The notes under the pieces were generated by a model that saw nothing but the letters and a program-made list of their open reading frames with translations, had not been told where the DNA came from and searched no databases. The translations under genes were made by a program, and so were the position numbers. A stretch of 64,000 nucleotides of DNA, taken from Acanthochlamys bracteata. Lineage: Eukaryota > Streptophyta > Magnoliopsida > Pandanales > Velloziaceae. Location of the stretch: NCBI GenBank assembly GCA_019914995.1, contig CM034128.1:10869501-10933500 (forward strand), in the 5' to 3' direction. Of this stretch, positions 26,241 to 38,736 are shown one piece after another (within the stretch, counting starts at the first letter, position 1; every line of letters begins with the position of its first letter).

Positions 26241-26841
26241 GGTGATCTGCTCGTTTCTTTCGATCTTCTGCAATTTGAGTTCGATCTCGATCTCTTCGAG
26301 AAAAAGTTTTTCTTCTTATTGATTTCTGTTCACAACAGAACTGAGCTGCGAGAAAAAGTTTTTTCGTCTCACTCAACGTGCGTCAAAGTTTATTCAACTG
26401 ATTATTGATTATGTTATTAACTCATTCAACTCTTATGATGATTTAATAACCCACATGAACCCTGTTAGGCCCTAATAAAATAAAACCCAATTTTAGCAAT
26501 GGCCAAAATAAAACCAGCCTGTTTACAGCTTGATGACTGATGGACTGTAGCACGATTAAAGTGCATATTAAACTTTCTATACAGTAGCAACGTATAATAC
26601 AATATTTCATTGTAGAAGAAATGTTTTTCTATACAAGAATATAACAGCAAACAAATAAACAAAGCTTACAATCTGCATTTCGGGTATACTCATTTTCCCT
26701 CTTTCCATGAAGCTCTGACGAAAAAGAAAAAGAATTAATAGAAGAAAAAGAAGAAAAAACTGTGTTAAAAATGCTTTACATGTACAACATGAACCAGCCT
26801 ACAGATGGAACTAACTACTATGTGAGAGCTAGTAGCATTGA
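26241..26841. other. Spacer between FEY and the U-box gene
   Basis: 600 bases holding the FEY promoter/leader (GA- and TC-rich near 26,270-26,310) and the 3' UTR of the downstream U-box gene. No open frame of note. Confidence 0.55.
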
Positions 26842-29800
26842 TCAACTGCTACTCTGAATTAATGGCTGTTGTTGGGTTGAGTAATCATGTTCAGTGCGAG
26901 AAAGCTTCTGGAGAGAGCGATACTGAAGTCGTACGTTTTCTCCGCTGTCAAGAACCTCAAGGCGATACCTGGAATCGAAAAAGCAAACATACATCTGAAA
27001 ACAAATGCGAGACCACCTTGGTAGTGTTCAAGAGCTTAGCATTAGTTCCAAAGTTAAAATACCATATACTTTAACTTAGCATAGTGGCATTTTTTCTTCC
27101 CAGTAACTGGTAAGCAGCAAACTTTTATATAATTAAAATCCTATCCATTTTTTTAACAAGTTTGTCCCAACTCGCTCACAAAAAAGATTGGGAGAAAACA
27201 GCAGTTCTAAACTGTAGGAACAAGAGGATTGATTTTTTGTTAAAGCAAGACATTTTTTAAGGCTCAGCTTACCAGCCATTCAAGCATTGAGAAGTAATTA
27301 CTGCTTCTCTTCCAACAAATTTATCAGGTGTCCTCCTGTTTCCCTGCAAATTTCCTAACTTTAATCGTGACCTACATCAATCATTGGCGAAAATTCAACC
27401 CAAGCGTCAATAGGGGTGTAGTATTACCTTAATCAGAACCTTCTCATTCACAGCAAAAGGATACTGAACACCTCTCTCTTGTCTAGACCTATCACCATCT
27501 ACAGATACCTCCCCATTTTCCTGCGAAGACAAGAAGCAATCGATACATAAGGCATGTTGTCCCTATGTTCTTCACATTAAGCCTCTTGTGCCCTTGAGGA
27601 AAGGACGACATAAATGACACCGGCAGACAAAGACAACTTCTTACTGATATAGGGCAACTAAGGTTATGAAATCCCATTGTGTTGTCAAACTGAATGAGCT
27701 TGTCAATGTTTAGTGCAGGTACCTTGTTAAGTCTTTTCTGGGCATCTTCGTCACCCCCTTCTTTCCTTCGTTTTCTTATAGCTGAGTCATGAAAAAGCCT
27801 TCTTTCATCCTCATACTTTATTGCTGCAGCTGCAGCTCTCAGAGCTGTGAAATGTCACTGAATAAGCCTTGCTAAGGATGAGATAGAAACCAAAAGAAGA
27901 TGAGTCGATTAAGAGCATTACCAAGATTGGGTATCAAGAATCCAGATTCTATTTCCAAATTACAAAGAGAGCATCTTCCCTGCAAGAAATCGTGCAAGGA
28001 CAACAATTACCATCGAGAGTAACGGTGCAAATATAGCTTCCAACCTTTAATTAGAAACCAAACTTTACTGAACAAGCATACAAGAATGACTTAAAAGGTC
28101 AAGAATTAAAGCCACTTTAAACATCACTGTACTGAGGGCTTCTTTATACAGATTGCAGAAGCTACTTTCAGTAGAAGTAGAACAAAAGGCATAACACATC
28201 ATAGATAGACAACCTATCATATTTGTTCTTGAAATTGTCTTACATGTTGACAAGGGCATAGAGGCTTATTTCTTGAGGAAGCTTGTTAACAGAATGGGAG
28301 TAAAAAGGGAGATGTAGGAAAGTAACATAACTCAAAAAAGTAATATACCATTTCCATAACTTTCTTTAGCATGTCACCACCAAATGAATGTCCACAAGAA
28401 ACAGTAACAGCATCCTCGAGAAATGCTCCACTGAAATAAAAACAAACTTATAATATTCAATAAGACACACTTCAGGGGAAATCATCTATTTAACTAATAG
28501 TAGGGAGGATTTCATCTCTTAGTATCATCTCCTTAAAAGAGAAAAAATTACAAATAGGAATGAAAATGCACAAGATATTTACCAAGTAGTGTCTGTGGTC
28601 AAGAAAGCCCAGCTAAGAATGAAGCTAAGATCTCACAGGAATATGCTCCTAACTCAAAAACATGATAAACCAACACAGATATAATTTATATTGGAGTTAC
28701 CTATTGTTGGAAAGGCACAAATTCAAATTAATGAAAACCACAGCTGAATTGTCTTGAAAGAATGCTTCTAGATGCTAATCAAAGGACTAAGCTATAATAA
28801 ATTCCAGATATGCCACCATCAAATGTGGTTGCCAAGCTAATGAACTTGACATCGCTCCTATGTTACAGAGTCGTATTCAAAACAAATGAATTGTACCAAA
28901 CCTTCAGATCACACAGTATACAGGTGTACATGAAATATAAAACCATCACTTACGATATGGGATCTGATAGTACACTTCTCAATGATGGCTCTCTAACAAG
29001 ATTATCTTGTCTGTCCTGTTCGCGAAATGTACACCATGGATTAGAATGTGAAGGCACTGTTTCAATTCAAAAAATAAGTGGAAATTCTATGTAACATCAC
29101 AGTTAACTTAATTCCATTGCTGTGAACCTTCAAGTTTGAACTCACATAGTTATTATCAAGATGATTGCACAAGACATCATCTTCAGTAGACAAGTCATCC
29201 ATGAACTTGCTTACAGATATTGGTTGATAGCTCTGAGGAATTATATGCCCAGCTGCAGCAATTGGGGAGCAATCCAATATAGCATTGGTATGAGGAATAA
29301 GCTTGAACATCAGTGACGCCCTGCAGGTAGAAACACTATCAATAGAGATGAGGACAAACCAAAAGCCACTACAGCAAGAAACTCCCATACTTGGTTACTT
29401 GGTAAGTTCCTCTTTATATGCATGATAAAAAATTTAAGACACACGGAGAAAATATGGGTGCAAGATATGCCAGAATGATTCCAACCTCCCACCAGTAATA
29501 GCTCTAGAAAAGCTGTCAAAAGAAGTCCTAAAACAAGAGGCTGGCCGGAGATCAGCAGTTGCATGACTAAGGGCCCTCCCAGTCAGCAGTAGCACTTCAT
29601 TAGGACCAATTCCTCCATCTGCTAGGTACCAACGGCCATTTGGGTCACAAACCTATCAAAGGATGCAACTGAAGCGGTGATATAAAGACAGCAAACATCT
29701 ATAAAACTAACAACAAACATTACCAATTCTACATGCAGCAGCCATATTTATTGTCTTCAGAATGGCACACTGATGAACCGAAACAAGCAACGTGCAGTAC

Positions 29801-30900
29801 CTGGATACCAGAATTGTCAGAAGCAACTACTGTCAACAGCCCCTTCTCAACCTCACTTGTGGGAGGTTTAGTCGGTACTCTAGCATTTTGTAATAAACCG
29901 TGAGAAAAAGCCGCAACCAAAACTGACGATGAGACCTCATTAGCAGGCAGTGGATTATCATCAAGTAAGTGATTGAAAACACTGCCATAAGTAATCTCAT
30001 GATTAGATGAGAAAACAAAATGACACACACATACACAAAGGCGTGCTAGATAGCAAAGCATTTCAGAAGAACTTCTCTTACTCGCTTCTAAGTCGAAGAT
30101 GCCTCGCGATTGCACATAGTGCTGCACGAGCTACTTTACCCAAACATTTGAAAGCATCACCCATGCATGCAGGTGAGAAATCTCCATCCTCCAAAGGCCT
30201 AAAATCAACAAACACATTAATTCTTTCAAGTGGGTCATTGAAAAAATTCAAATGAACAAAACAAGAGTATTTAGAAAACCTCCTCACCAGAACAATTACA
30301 TGCCACAGACAAAATTATGAGCGCAATACAGTATATTTATGTAATATTATGAAATAAGTATAATCTTATAGCTTGTTCAAATCCATAAATATCACTATTC
30401 TAACGTCACACCAAACAGAACTCTGTCAGTACTATGTTAACACAACATCAACGTCAATAGACAAAAAGATGTCAAACTAACCAAATTTAGAAACCATTAA
30501 CTATCCAACATTAAATTCAAAACTAGAAATATAAGTCAACCAAAAAAACAAACGAAAAGCGAAGGTTTCACCTTCCGGCACGGTAAATGTACACTCCCTT
30601 ATTACCAGCGATCCTTCCCCCTGCATTTGAAACTGCCCGTGCCCTGAAGAACATTCTCAATGAGTCTAGAGCGCAGCGTAGCACAGCAGCATCTTCGCCG
30701 GCAAGCTCGATCACAACAGCGTTGCGTCTTGTCAGCGAAACCGATAACGCTTCCACGGCACGGATGTAGGCCCCACACGGTGCTCCATCGTAGGGCGCGA
30801 TATCCGACATCCGCACACGTGCCACCGCCGGAGAATCCTCGCTGGGAAGAGGAAGAAGCCCTAGAGATAGAGAGGACGGTGGAACACGGCAGGCGTTCAT
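26842..30900 (-). CDS. U-box type E3 ubiquitin ligase, PUB62-like
   Basis: Twelve exons: 30572-30900, 30082-30198, 29801-29981, 29486-29652, 29146-29320, 28954-29015, 28349-28430, 27922-27979, 27723-27844, 27428-27520, 27273-27343, 26842-26968; 527 aa. The U-box lies at about residues 340-400: DPISGAFLEDAVTVSCGHSF then CSLCN and IPNLALRAAAAA; U-boxes bind E2 enzymes without zinc. Downstream is a basic stretch (RKRRKEGGDED, possible nuclear signal) and a C-terminal domain with FVGREAVITSQCLNGWYRL and VRLQYRSLQKL. The N-terminal 320 residues (conserved-looking, with GVYIYRAGRPLEDGD and DPNGRWYLADGG) I cannot assign. The PUB62 name is from memory. The 62-nt exon 28954-29015 is supported by frame and by reconstituting the start of the U-box. 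Confidence 0.82.
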
Positions 30901-32875
30901 CGATCATTGTGATAGCCTACCACCGGCGATGCTTCGAGATACGTAAACGCAGCATCTGAATGAAAAGATTTGTTTTGATCTTTTGGTTCTTTTTCCTTTC
31001 TAGGGTTCGATAGGTTTCTGCAAATGACAAAAGAAAAGTCTGCTTTTGTTTTTCTTTTTTCCGTGTTATTTTTGTTTTGAATTGTTTGAAATTGTTTTGG
31101 AGTGTTTGCCGTGCGTTTAAAATTAAAATTTTATTTTATTTCGATAAATAAATTTTAATAATTAATATAAAAAATTATTAAACAAATAAAAGAATTTACT
31201 AAGTTAAAGTGTTTTTATATTTTTTAAACTAAATTCTATAGAATATAATAAAATATTTATAAAAATATACAAATTAAAATTTTTTAAAAATATGTTTTAA
31301 GATATTTAGCCATACGCCGATCCAGAACGGATAAAAAAGAAGAACTTCAAAAAAGAAAAGTTAGTGCATAGTTTAAACTTTCGTAGTTTCAACTTTTTTT
31401 ATCAAATTTTAAGTTTTAAATAGTTTATATATTTTAGTCATATAAAAAATTTAAAATGTCACTTCCATATATAAAATTTTAATTTTAATTTTTTTATTAC
31501 ATACTTTTTTAATAGAATTATATTTTTAAATTTTAATATATTTTTAAAAACTATTGAAATATAAATATTTAACTTTATTTCTATTTTATTTTTAAAAAAA
31601 ATTTAATTTCTATTTTTTATTTTTATAAAACTTAATTAAGAGTATTTAAAATATACGTGAGCTTGTTGGAAAGAAGAGGGAGGAGAATTATAAAGTAACT
31701 AATTAAGCCCTTGAAATTTGGAGCCCACATAATTAATTAGGCCAAGCCCAGTTAGCTTTAAAATTCCGCCCACGATCAGGTAATGTTGTAATCCATAAAA
31801 ATGTAATTGTGAAAACTCATAACTATTGGAGGTTGTAGCAAAAAAGGTTTGTTTCTTTTGTGAGATTAAAATCCAACTTCGCCTGAACTGGAAATTTTTG
31901 TTCTCATGAAGCAAATGAGTTAGCATATATGAAACTTAACTCCAAGTTTGTTATCTTTGATGGTGATAAGTGGAGACTGTGAAGCAATAGTAACCAGTTT
32001 AGTTAGGTCATGCAATTTGGAAGATTTTGCATGCATGCGAGAAGAAAATGAATGAATGAAGCTAAGTTAAAAGCTTGCAAGTGCATTTTTGTTAAATAAA
32101 TAAAAAATTCCGAAAAGAAAACGTTTGCAATTGCAAGGTTCCTAGTTATAAAGTTGAAGAACTGAAAGAATAAAAACACAAAAAGAAAAGAAAGTAAAGA
32201 AAAAGAAAACAGTCGGTGAAAGGGAAGCATCAATGAGCAGCGTGTTCAATTCAGTAACGTTCGATGGTTGCCGAAGTTGTACAAAATCCGGCACCGGCCA
32301 AACCATCTAATTAAAACGTCTTTGTCATATTTTTTCTTTTTCTTTGCGTAATGAATCAGAACGAAGCAAACTCTGGTTTCTTTGAAAGCACCTTAAGAGA
32401 GGATTAAAAAAAAAGAACAGTATTGCTTCTGTAGTTATATAAATTTTAGATTGTGCTATTTAATCTTTTTTCCTGGATTGGTAATTGATCCCATAAATTA
32501 TACGCAGTTCAACAAGGTGGCAAAATATTTCTACAACCATGGTCTGCCGAGCAATTAAAATCGTGTTCATTTGAACCAAGCTTAAAAAATTTTTAATAGG
32601 TCGAAAAATATTCCAAAATCATTAACGTTTCAAAAATAAATAAATATATATTACCAACACTAGCATCATTAGAAATTTAGAATGAATAAGGATTTTCCTT
32701 TTTTACAATTTGTTTACCAGTACTTTCAAGAAGAAGAGCATGGTTTCCCTCAGACTGGATAAATCATTTTTTCCAAACACAACCCCCCAGTAGTATTATC
32801 ACTAATTCATTCTATCAACAAAAGAAAAAAGTAAATAATGAAAAAAGGATTCCAATCACACCCTTTTATTGTCAA
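30901..32875. other. Intergenic region, AT-rich
   Basis: 2 kb between the U-box gene start and the BYPASS1-like stop. From 31,090 to 31,640 it is nearly pure A/T with GTTTGCCGTGCGTTTAAAATT at its left, probably decayed MITE-like sequence. 31,680-32,830 is of more normal composition but shows no frame or motif I can support. Confidence 0.55.
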
Positions 32876-33784
32876 CTATTTACACTTCTGCCCGTTTCCA
32901 ATCCTGAAGCACCTCAACGCGGCGCTCCTGCTGCTCAACGCCGACCGGAATATTCCCTCGACGGCCTCCGACAATCGTCCCAACTTCTCCCCCATCTCCT
33001 CCGTCGCTTTCTCCGCATAATCAATATTAACCGTCCATTTCACATCATCCACGGCTGCAGTTGAAAGATTCTTCGCGGCTGACTCCACAGCTTCAATTTC
33101 CACCAACCCCTTCTTCTTCCCTTTAACAGCACTAACCACTTCATTGAAAACGTTTCCCCATGGAAACTCAGCGGAAACGCGTGTCCCAGGTAAATCAACA
33201 GTTTCCCTTCCTAACGCGGCGGAAATAACTCCAACGACTAAGCAGGATACTAACTCGACAGCGTACACCGCTGTACGGACGGCGCAGATTTTGCCACGTG
33301 GTAGACTCGTCGGATTTGATAAGCCGGCGAGGTCGGAGTTATTGGTGTTGAACTTCTCCCAGTTAGCTAGTGCCTCCTTTGCTTTGCTCGTGGAGTTACG
33401 GGACAGATGGTGGAACGCGAGACGGAGATAGAGACGGCGACGGAGAAGACAATCGATGGCAGCGGTGATGGCGTTGGTTGAATCAAGAAGAGAGACGCTA
33501 GAATCGAGATAGCAACTGAGGACGTCGGTGTTATCGTCGGAAGAAAAATCGGGATCGGAGATCAGCTTCTCGAAATCCGATAGCGTGCTAACGAGCACGG
33601 CAGCGGCGCGGGAAAGCCAGGATAAAGAAATCAACGGCTCGGATGAATTGAGAGGGAGGAGAGATTTTAATCGGAGGGTGAGGGAATCTTCGAAAGACCG
33701 GAGTAGAGTTGGAGAAGGTCCGCGTTTGGTTTTCTCCGGCATGGAAGGGAGCAGTGGTGAGAAGATTTCTGCTAGAGACATCAT
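32876..33784 (-). CDS. BYPASS1 (BPS1)-like protein, single exon
   Basis: 302 aa in one exon. BPS1-family proteins act in control of a root-derived mobile growth inhibitor and related development. The sequence shows LLRSFEDSLTLRLKSLLP then SLSWLSRAAAVLVSTLSDFEKLI, YLDSSVSLLDSTNAI near residue 90, and AVELVSCLVVGVISAAL, a hydrophobic stretch near 175-190; these match the layout of BPS1/DUF793-type proteins. The coding sequence is clearly GC-richer than its surroundings. Two ATGs are adjacent at the start; either could serve. Subfamily assignment is uncertain. Confidence 0.8.
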   Translation of the reverse strand: MMSLAEIFSPLLPSMPEKTKRGPSPTLLRSFEDSLTLRLKSLLPLNSSEPLISLSWLSRAAAVLVSTLSDFEKLISDPDFSSDDNTDVLSCYLDSSVSLLDSTNAITAAIDCLLRRRLYLRLAFHHLSRNSTSKAKEALANWEKFNTNNSDLAGLSNPTSLPRGKICAVRTAVYAVELVSCLVVGVISAALGRETVDLPGTRVSAEFPWGNVFNEVVSAVKGKKKGLVEIEAVESAAKNLSTAAVDDVKWTVNIDYAEKATEEMGEKLGRLSEAVEGIFRSALSSRSAALRCFRIGNGQKCK

Positions 33785-34872
33785 TGGTATGGCCTTGTTC
33801 TTTGCTAAACTGAACCGGACGGAATCTGAACCGGAGAAGGAGACGAAGAAAATTGAGAAGTAGGATGAGAAGAAGAAGCACGGAGAAGAATTTTATAAGT
33901 GCGAAGGAATCAGGTGCGGATAGCGACACAGATAAGGGCAGGCCTGGGCAGGGGGTAACGCGGTTGACACAAATAGTGCTGATAATAGTCGTTATTCACG
34001 AATATGCCATTGTGAGATAAAATTGAAGGTTCTACGAAATTGGATTGATAAGGGTAGATCGAGGAAATGAGTCGCGATCGTAGTAGTGATTGGTTGATTG
34101 AACACGGTATAACTTTTGGAATTTTCTTTTTGTCTTTTAATCTTTTTTCAGTGGAACTTCTGGAGATGAGAACGAATCTACAGAGATATCGCGCAAACAC
34201 GGTCTGTGTGCCTCAGGAACTCGATAAAGCTATTTATTACTTGAGAAGCACAGTAAAAACTCAGAGCGGAGGAATCGTGCGGCTGCTGGAACTGGATAAG
34301 ATAGGAGGCGTTAGATTAGAAGCAAGAGAACCGCCGTTAATACTCACACGGACGGAAGTGTTGGGCCCACTTTGACTGAGAGAAATCAAAAGTACACCTT
34401 GGTCGTACGTGCTCGCAAGTAATAACAAGCGGAAAATTAATGTCATAACAAATTAAAACTAAAAAACTAACGCCAGCCGCAAGATGATGAGAAAGAGTGG
34501 TAGTTGGTTTAGAAAGGAGGCTAAGCTGCTTACCGGGTCGGGTTTACTTGCTGGGATGGATAAAGTACGACTTAAAGAACGACCGAGTTGCAAAACTGCG
34601 ACTTTTCCTTTTCTGAAATGGTCTATGGAAATTCACTTGTTTCCTGCAATGTTCAAATTGATATAGTAGTTAAAAAGAAATTGCAAATCTGAAATATATT
34701 ATACACGCGGGGCATATACTGATTTTGAGGACAATAGGATGCATTTTGCTCTCCGCATCTATTATTTTTTATCAAATTTTTTTCGTATAATCACTTGATT
34801 GAACTTTTACAGCTACTAAAAAATAAAATATATCCCTTTCCATTATATAGATATATGCCACAAAATAGCTAT

Positions 34873-35088
34873 GGAGTTGTTTGATTCAGCTTATCAAAAA
34901 AATAATTTTTTTTTAATTTATAAATATGTAAAAAATTTATTTAAAAATTTAAAAAATTTAAAAAATATTTTTTTTATTATATATTTTAATTATTTTTTAA
35001 AGATAAAAAAATAATGTTCGTTTTTATAAAACAAAAATATCTTTTATTTTATAAAAATTCTACTTCAAAAACACTTTCAAATACCCTC
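34873..35088 (+). mobile_element. AT-rich hAT-like MITE
   Basis: 216 bp starting GGAGTTGTTTGA and ending TCAAATACCCTC (imperfect inverted ends). Flanks ATAGCTAT (34865-34872) and ATAGTTCT (35089-35096) match at 6 of 8 positions, a decayed target duplication. Interior blocks AAAAAATTTATTTAAAAATTTA and TTTTATAAAAATTCTACTTC recur in the other copies. Confidence 0.6.
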
Positions 35089-36475
35089 ATAGTTCTGTAA
35101 ATAAAAAATAGCAAGAAGGCAAAGAATTGCCTTCTGGCATACAGATATTTTAAAAACCACATGAAAATTATGTGCTAAATTATGCTAGGTACTTTCGTTT
35201 GCCCAAGCGTCCAAGGATGTAAATGCAGATAGTTCAGCTAAAAAGAATCCATCTGATAACGAAAGAAATTTCGTTCAACAACATAAATAATTAACAACGC
35301 CTAAGACTAACGATTGTTTCAAGTTAATTTTGTGGGGAAACATTGTAATTAAAAGATTTTCAACAAACTAATCATTGCTTCGGATGTATTTATTTTCTGT
35401 TGAGGATCGTTGTTTTCTAACTTCTAAGCATGTCCTGTAACCTATGGTTTGCAAAGTTAAAGAGAATGTTTCAGGTTTAGTAGCAGCGTTCAGTTAAATC
35501 CTACAAATTGGAGCTGAAAGAGAATAGGAATACTAACTATAGAGCAGGGGAATCGTCTTCGGTGTGTACTCGCTAAACCCAACAGATCGACCTAAACTGC
35601 TTGAATAATTTATTTGAGAGGAGTCGTCTGATACAAGTGTGAACAAGAGATGAAGCAACCAAAAGGGGGAAATTATGAGTAAACAAAGATGAAAGAGTGC
35701 TCCAATAACCAATTAGAAGCAACAATTAGAGATCCAAGGCATGAAGTTACCTATAAAATGTCAACAACCTTGCACCAAGATCTGACAGTAACAGCTATGA
35801 TGCAAGCATGATTTCAGACAGGCTCTTTTTATTGTTTGCTTGTTCCAGCAGAATTCTGCAATCAATTTAAATAAGGATTTAAACATAAAGGATTTAGAAA
35901 ATAACTTAAGGAATAAGTGAAAGACTAAACAACTACTTTAGATTCATACCCTTTGCATAAATTGAACTTGAAATCCCTTGGATGACCAAGAAGAAATCAT
36001 AACAAGTAACATAGTACCGAAAATTAAACCAAAATCTGTACCATTTAAAAAGTGAGGAGAAGCTAAAGTTGAGAGATGACCCAGTTCACTTCCAAATCCT
36101 TTTCTGAAAATAGGATAATACACAATTATCTGAAGAACTAGATTTGCCAGGGTCACACATATAAACTAGTAACAACGTTGTGCCTGAACCCAAACAATCT
36201 CCATAGACACTTTCACCTATAACTTCAAGCAACTAGCACTAGTGTTATCAGTCTTCTAATATTTGTAAAGAGCACTGCCTAAAAACTTACTATTCTTGTG
36301 AAAAGACTTAACAGAGTGTCTTCAAGAACCTAATATTAGGTTAAAACTTAGTTTCAAGTCATCAGAAATCCCTTCAGGATTCGCTATCCAAGAGGAAACA
36401 AAATCATTCTAACAAATCTGGGCAACATGAAGAGAAGATACTATAATGAATTGTATGAATATAATATATTTAGCT

Positions 36476-36712
36476 AAGCTTTTCAACTCCTTTTCATTCT
36501 AACTTTTTATTTCATATTTATCAATAAATTTTCTACAATTTCTAAAGAAGTTTTTTAAAATTTCAAAAATACAAAAAATTTCTACATAATACAATTTTAT
36601 TATTACTTATTTTAATTCTTTTTTGAGATAAAAGAAAAATAGCTCGTTTTTAAAAAATTTTCGAAATATCTTTCGTTCTAAAAAAGTTCCTTTTCAAAGG
36701 CACTCCTAAACA
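36476..36712 (+). mobile_element. AT-rich MITE-like element next to the PPR stop
   Basis: Same internal layout as the other copies (TTTCTACAATTTCTAAAG block, central TTATTATTACTTATTTTAAT, right part with TTCTAAAAAAGTTCC) and a right end CACTCCTAAACATCCC. Ends are too diverged to define target duplications. It finishes about 12 bases beyond the stop codon of the PPR gene, so it forms that gene's 3' UTR. Confidence 0.4.
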
Positions 36713-36724
36713 TCCCTGTTAAAC

Positions 36725-38557
36725 CTAGCTTAAGTTGGTGTCATCAATCAAACCCAAGAGATTGACAATATCTAAATCTGGAATACAGCCTTGCAACTTC
36801 ATCAGATGGTTCATTCTGTCCAGAGCTTCATATATATCTTTAGTTTGATGATTTGAAATATCCATTGACCGAAATTCATGCAAATCACCATTCAGTTCTA
36901 TCCAACTCCATCCTGGAGTCTTCTCTGTTCTTCCTCCCTTCATGGCCATCCTGACATTGGCAGCTTCCTCCCATTTACGAGAAAGAGAGTGCATGTTTGC
37001 TAGGAGACTATATTGACCACCATGCTCTGGCTGCATAGTAACTAGATGCTTCCCTATCATTTCTCCTATAGTGTAGTATCTGTGAATGATACATGCACCA
37101 AATAGGGCACCCCATATTGTGGCAGTAGGCTCCATGGGCATGCTTTCAATTAGATGCAGTGCTCCCTGAAAATGTCCGGCTCTTCCCAAGAGATCGACCA
37201 TACAACCATAGTGCTCTAGGCTAGGTTTGATACCATATTCATGGTACATCCTGTGAAAAAAAGTTCGCCCTTCGTCTACAAGTCCTCCATGTGAGCAGGC
37301 AGATAAAATGCCTACAAAGGTGACTTTATTAGGCCAAACATTTTCCTTAGTCATCTGGGAGAAAAGATTCAAAGATTCTCGAGAACGTCCATGCTTTGCC
37401 AATCCATTTATTAGAACAGTCCAGTGGTGGACCTCCTTTTGTTGCATAGAGTTAAATAACTCGACAGCTTCATCCACACATCCACATTTTGCATACATGT
37501 CTATAAGAGCAGTTCCGAGGATTTGATTCACCTCCAACTTGTTACTTTCTATGTACTTGTGCACCCATCTCCCTTGAGCCAAAGAGCCCAACTGTGCAGA
37601 AGCAGTAAGTATGCTAGTCAGCGTCACTTCGTTCGGCTTAATGCCTTCAGTCAGCATGTAATGGAATACAGAGAGTGCATCTACGAACCTCTTGCAGTTA
37701 ACGTACCCAGAAATCAGTGCAGTCCATGTTACAACATTTCTCAAGCTCATCTCATCGAAAACCTGTCTACCATCATCACAATAGCCACACTTTCCATACA
37801 TGTCAACAAGAGCACTGAGAACAAAGAGATCCAACCTCACTCTTCCAGAAAGTACATAGAAACCATGAACACACCTGCCAAACCACACATTCCCCACCAA
37901 TCCAGCACCAGTAAGAACACTAGCAACAACCAACTCATCAGTACCAACACCATCCAATCTCATCTCAGTAAAAAACCTCAACCCTTGCTCAGCTTCACCA
38001 TTCTTCACACATCCGTGAATTACAGCAGTCCAAGACACAGAATCCCTATGCAACATTTCAACAAACACCTTCCTTGCGTTACTCAAGTAACCCCCATTAG
38101 CATAACCGCTTACCAAAGCATTCGCAACAAAGGGATCAGAGTCAAACCCAAATTTAAAAATCTGTGCATGCATTTGATCTGGGTTTCTCTCCCTGGTTTT
38201 GCTTGACGACCGAAGAAGTAAGGGGAAGGTGTGATGGTTCGGGAACGACTTCTCCCGAAGCATGTTGGAGTATATATGGAGAGATTTCTCTTGTAAGGAA
38301 TGAAGATATTGCGCTCTGATGATTGCGTTCCATGAGTGTGCTGATCGCGGCGGTGGGAGGTTGTTAAACAGAGCGGAAGCGTACGAGAGATCTCCATACG
38401 GTGGCGGAATAACAGCGACAGCGGAGAGAAGTTGGGTGAGTTCGCCGGAGTTAGGGTCCGCGGCGGCGGTGGTGATGAGGATGGAGTGAAGTTGTTTGAG
38501 TTTGTTGAGCGGAGGCAGGGACTTGCAGAACAGTTTCACCTCTGCAGAGGAGAGCAT
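36725..38557 (-). CDS. Pentatricopeptide repeat protein, PLS class with E motif
   Basis: 610 aa, intronless, as usual for PPR genes. PPR proteins bind organellar RNA; the PLS-E type acts mostly in C-to-U editing or processing. Repeated motifs such as DLFVLSALVDMYGKCGYCDD, NVVTWTALISGYVNCKRFVD and TALIDMYAKCGCVDEAVELF show the P, L and S repeats; the C-terminal E region carries TPGWSWIELNGDLHEF and stops after a short E+-like tail without a DYW deaminase domain. The N-terminus (LKQLHSILITTAA) suggests organelle targeting but is not a clear transit peptide. From memory it may correspond to Arabidopsis At1g50270, whose neighbours are also represented in this window. A large open frame on the opposite strand is a shadow. 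Confidence 0.93.
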   Translation of the reverse strand: MLSSAEVKLFCKSLPPLNKLKQLHSILITTAAADPNSGELTQLLSAVAVIPPPYGDLSYASALFNNLPPPRSAHSWNAIIRAQYLHSLQEKSLHIYSNMLREKSFPNHHTFPLLLRSSSKTRERNPDQMHAQIFKFGFDSDPFVANALVSGYANGGYLSNARKVFVEMLHRDSVSWTAVIHGCVKNGEAEQGLRFFTEMRLDGVGTDELVVASVLTGAGLVGNVWFGRCVHGFYVLSGRVRLDLFVLSALVDMYGKCGYCDDGRQVFDEMSLRNVVTWTALISGYVNCKRFVDALSVFHYMLTEGIKPNEVTLTSILTASAQLGSLAQGRWVHKYIESNKLEVNQILGTALIDMYAKCGCVDEAVELFNSMQQKEVHHWTVLINGLAKHGRSRESLNLFSQMTKENVWPNKVTFVGILSACSHGGLVDEGRTFFHRMYHEYGIKPSLEHYGCMVDLLGRAGHFQGALHLIESMPMEPTATIWGALFGACIIHRYYTIGEMIGKHLVTMQPEHGGQYSLLANMHSLSRKWEEAANVRMAMKGGRTEKTPGWSWIELNGDLHEFRSMDISNHQTKDIYEALDRMNHLMKLQGCIPDLDIVNLLGLIDDTNLS

Positions 38558-38736
38558 AGAAGAAAAAAATAAATTCTAGAGTTTCTTAACGAGTTATCAA
38601 TTTGATCCGTGTCTTATTTGACCGAACGTGGGCCCATAATTAAAGGCCTAACACTTTTAGACCGGCCCAGTTTGGAGAAGTGATTAAGAAAGCAAGAAGC
38701 AATCTGAAACTGTTCGGTTTCTAACTTCCTTTCCCT

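Larger units (their letters stand above)
33785..36724. other. Intergenic region with MITE-like insertions
   Basis: 2.9 kb. The first ~700 bases hold the BYPASS1-like promoter and some unassigned sequence with short frames (for example 34067-34375 plus) that have no recognisable product. A MITE-like element lies at 34873-35088 and another AT-rich one at about 36476-36712. The middle (35,100-36,450) has no supportable gene. Confidence 0.5.

Noticed and set aside
32003-32233. 76-codon Phe/Leu-rich minus-strand frame
   Set aside because: Produced by A-rich plus-strand sequence; no start context or homology.
34067-34375. 102-codon plus-strand frame near the BYPASS1-like promoter
   Set aside because: No recognisable domain, no family resemblance, lies in promoter-side DNA; a chance frame is more likely.
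37523-38206. 227-codon open frame on the plus strand
   Set aside because: It is exactly antisense to the PPR gene and rich in Ser/His/Thr/Gln, the usual shadow of PPR codon usage.
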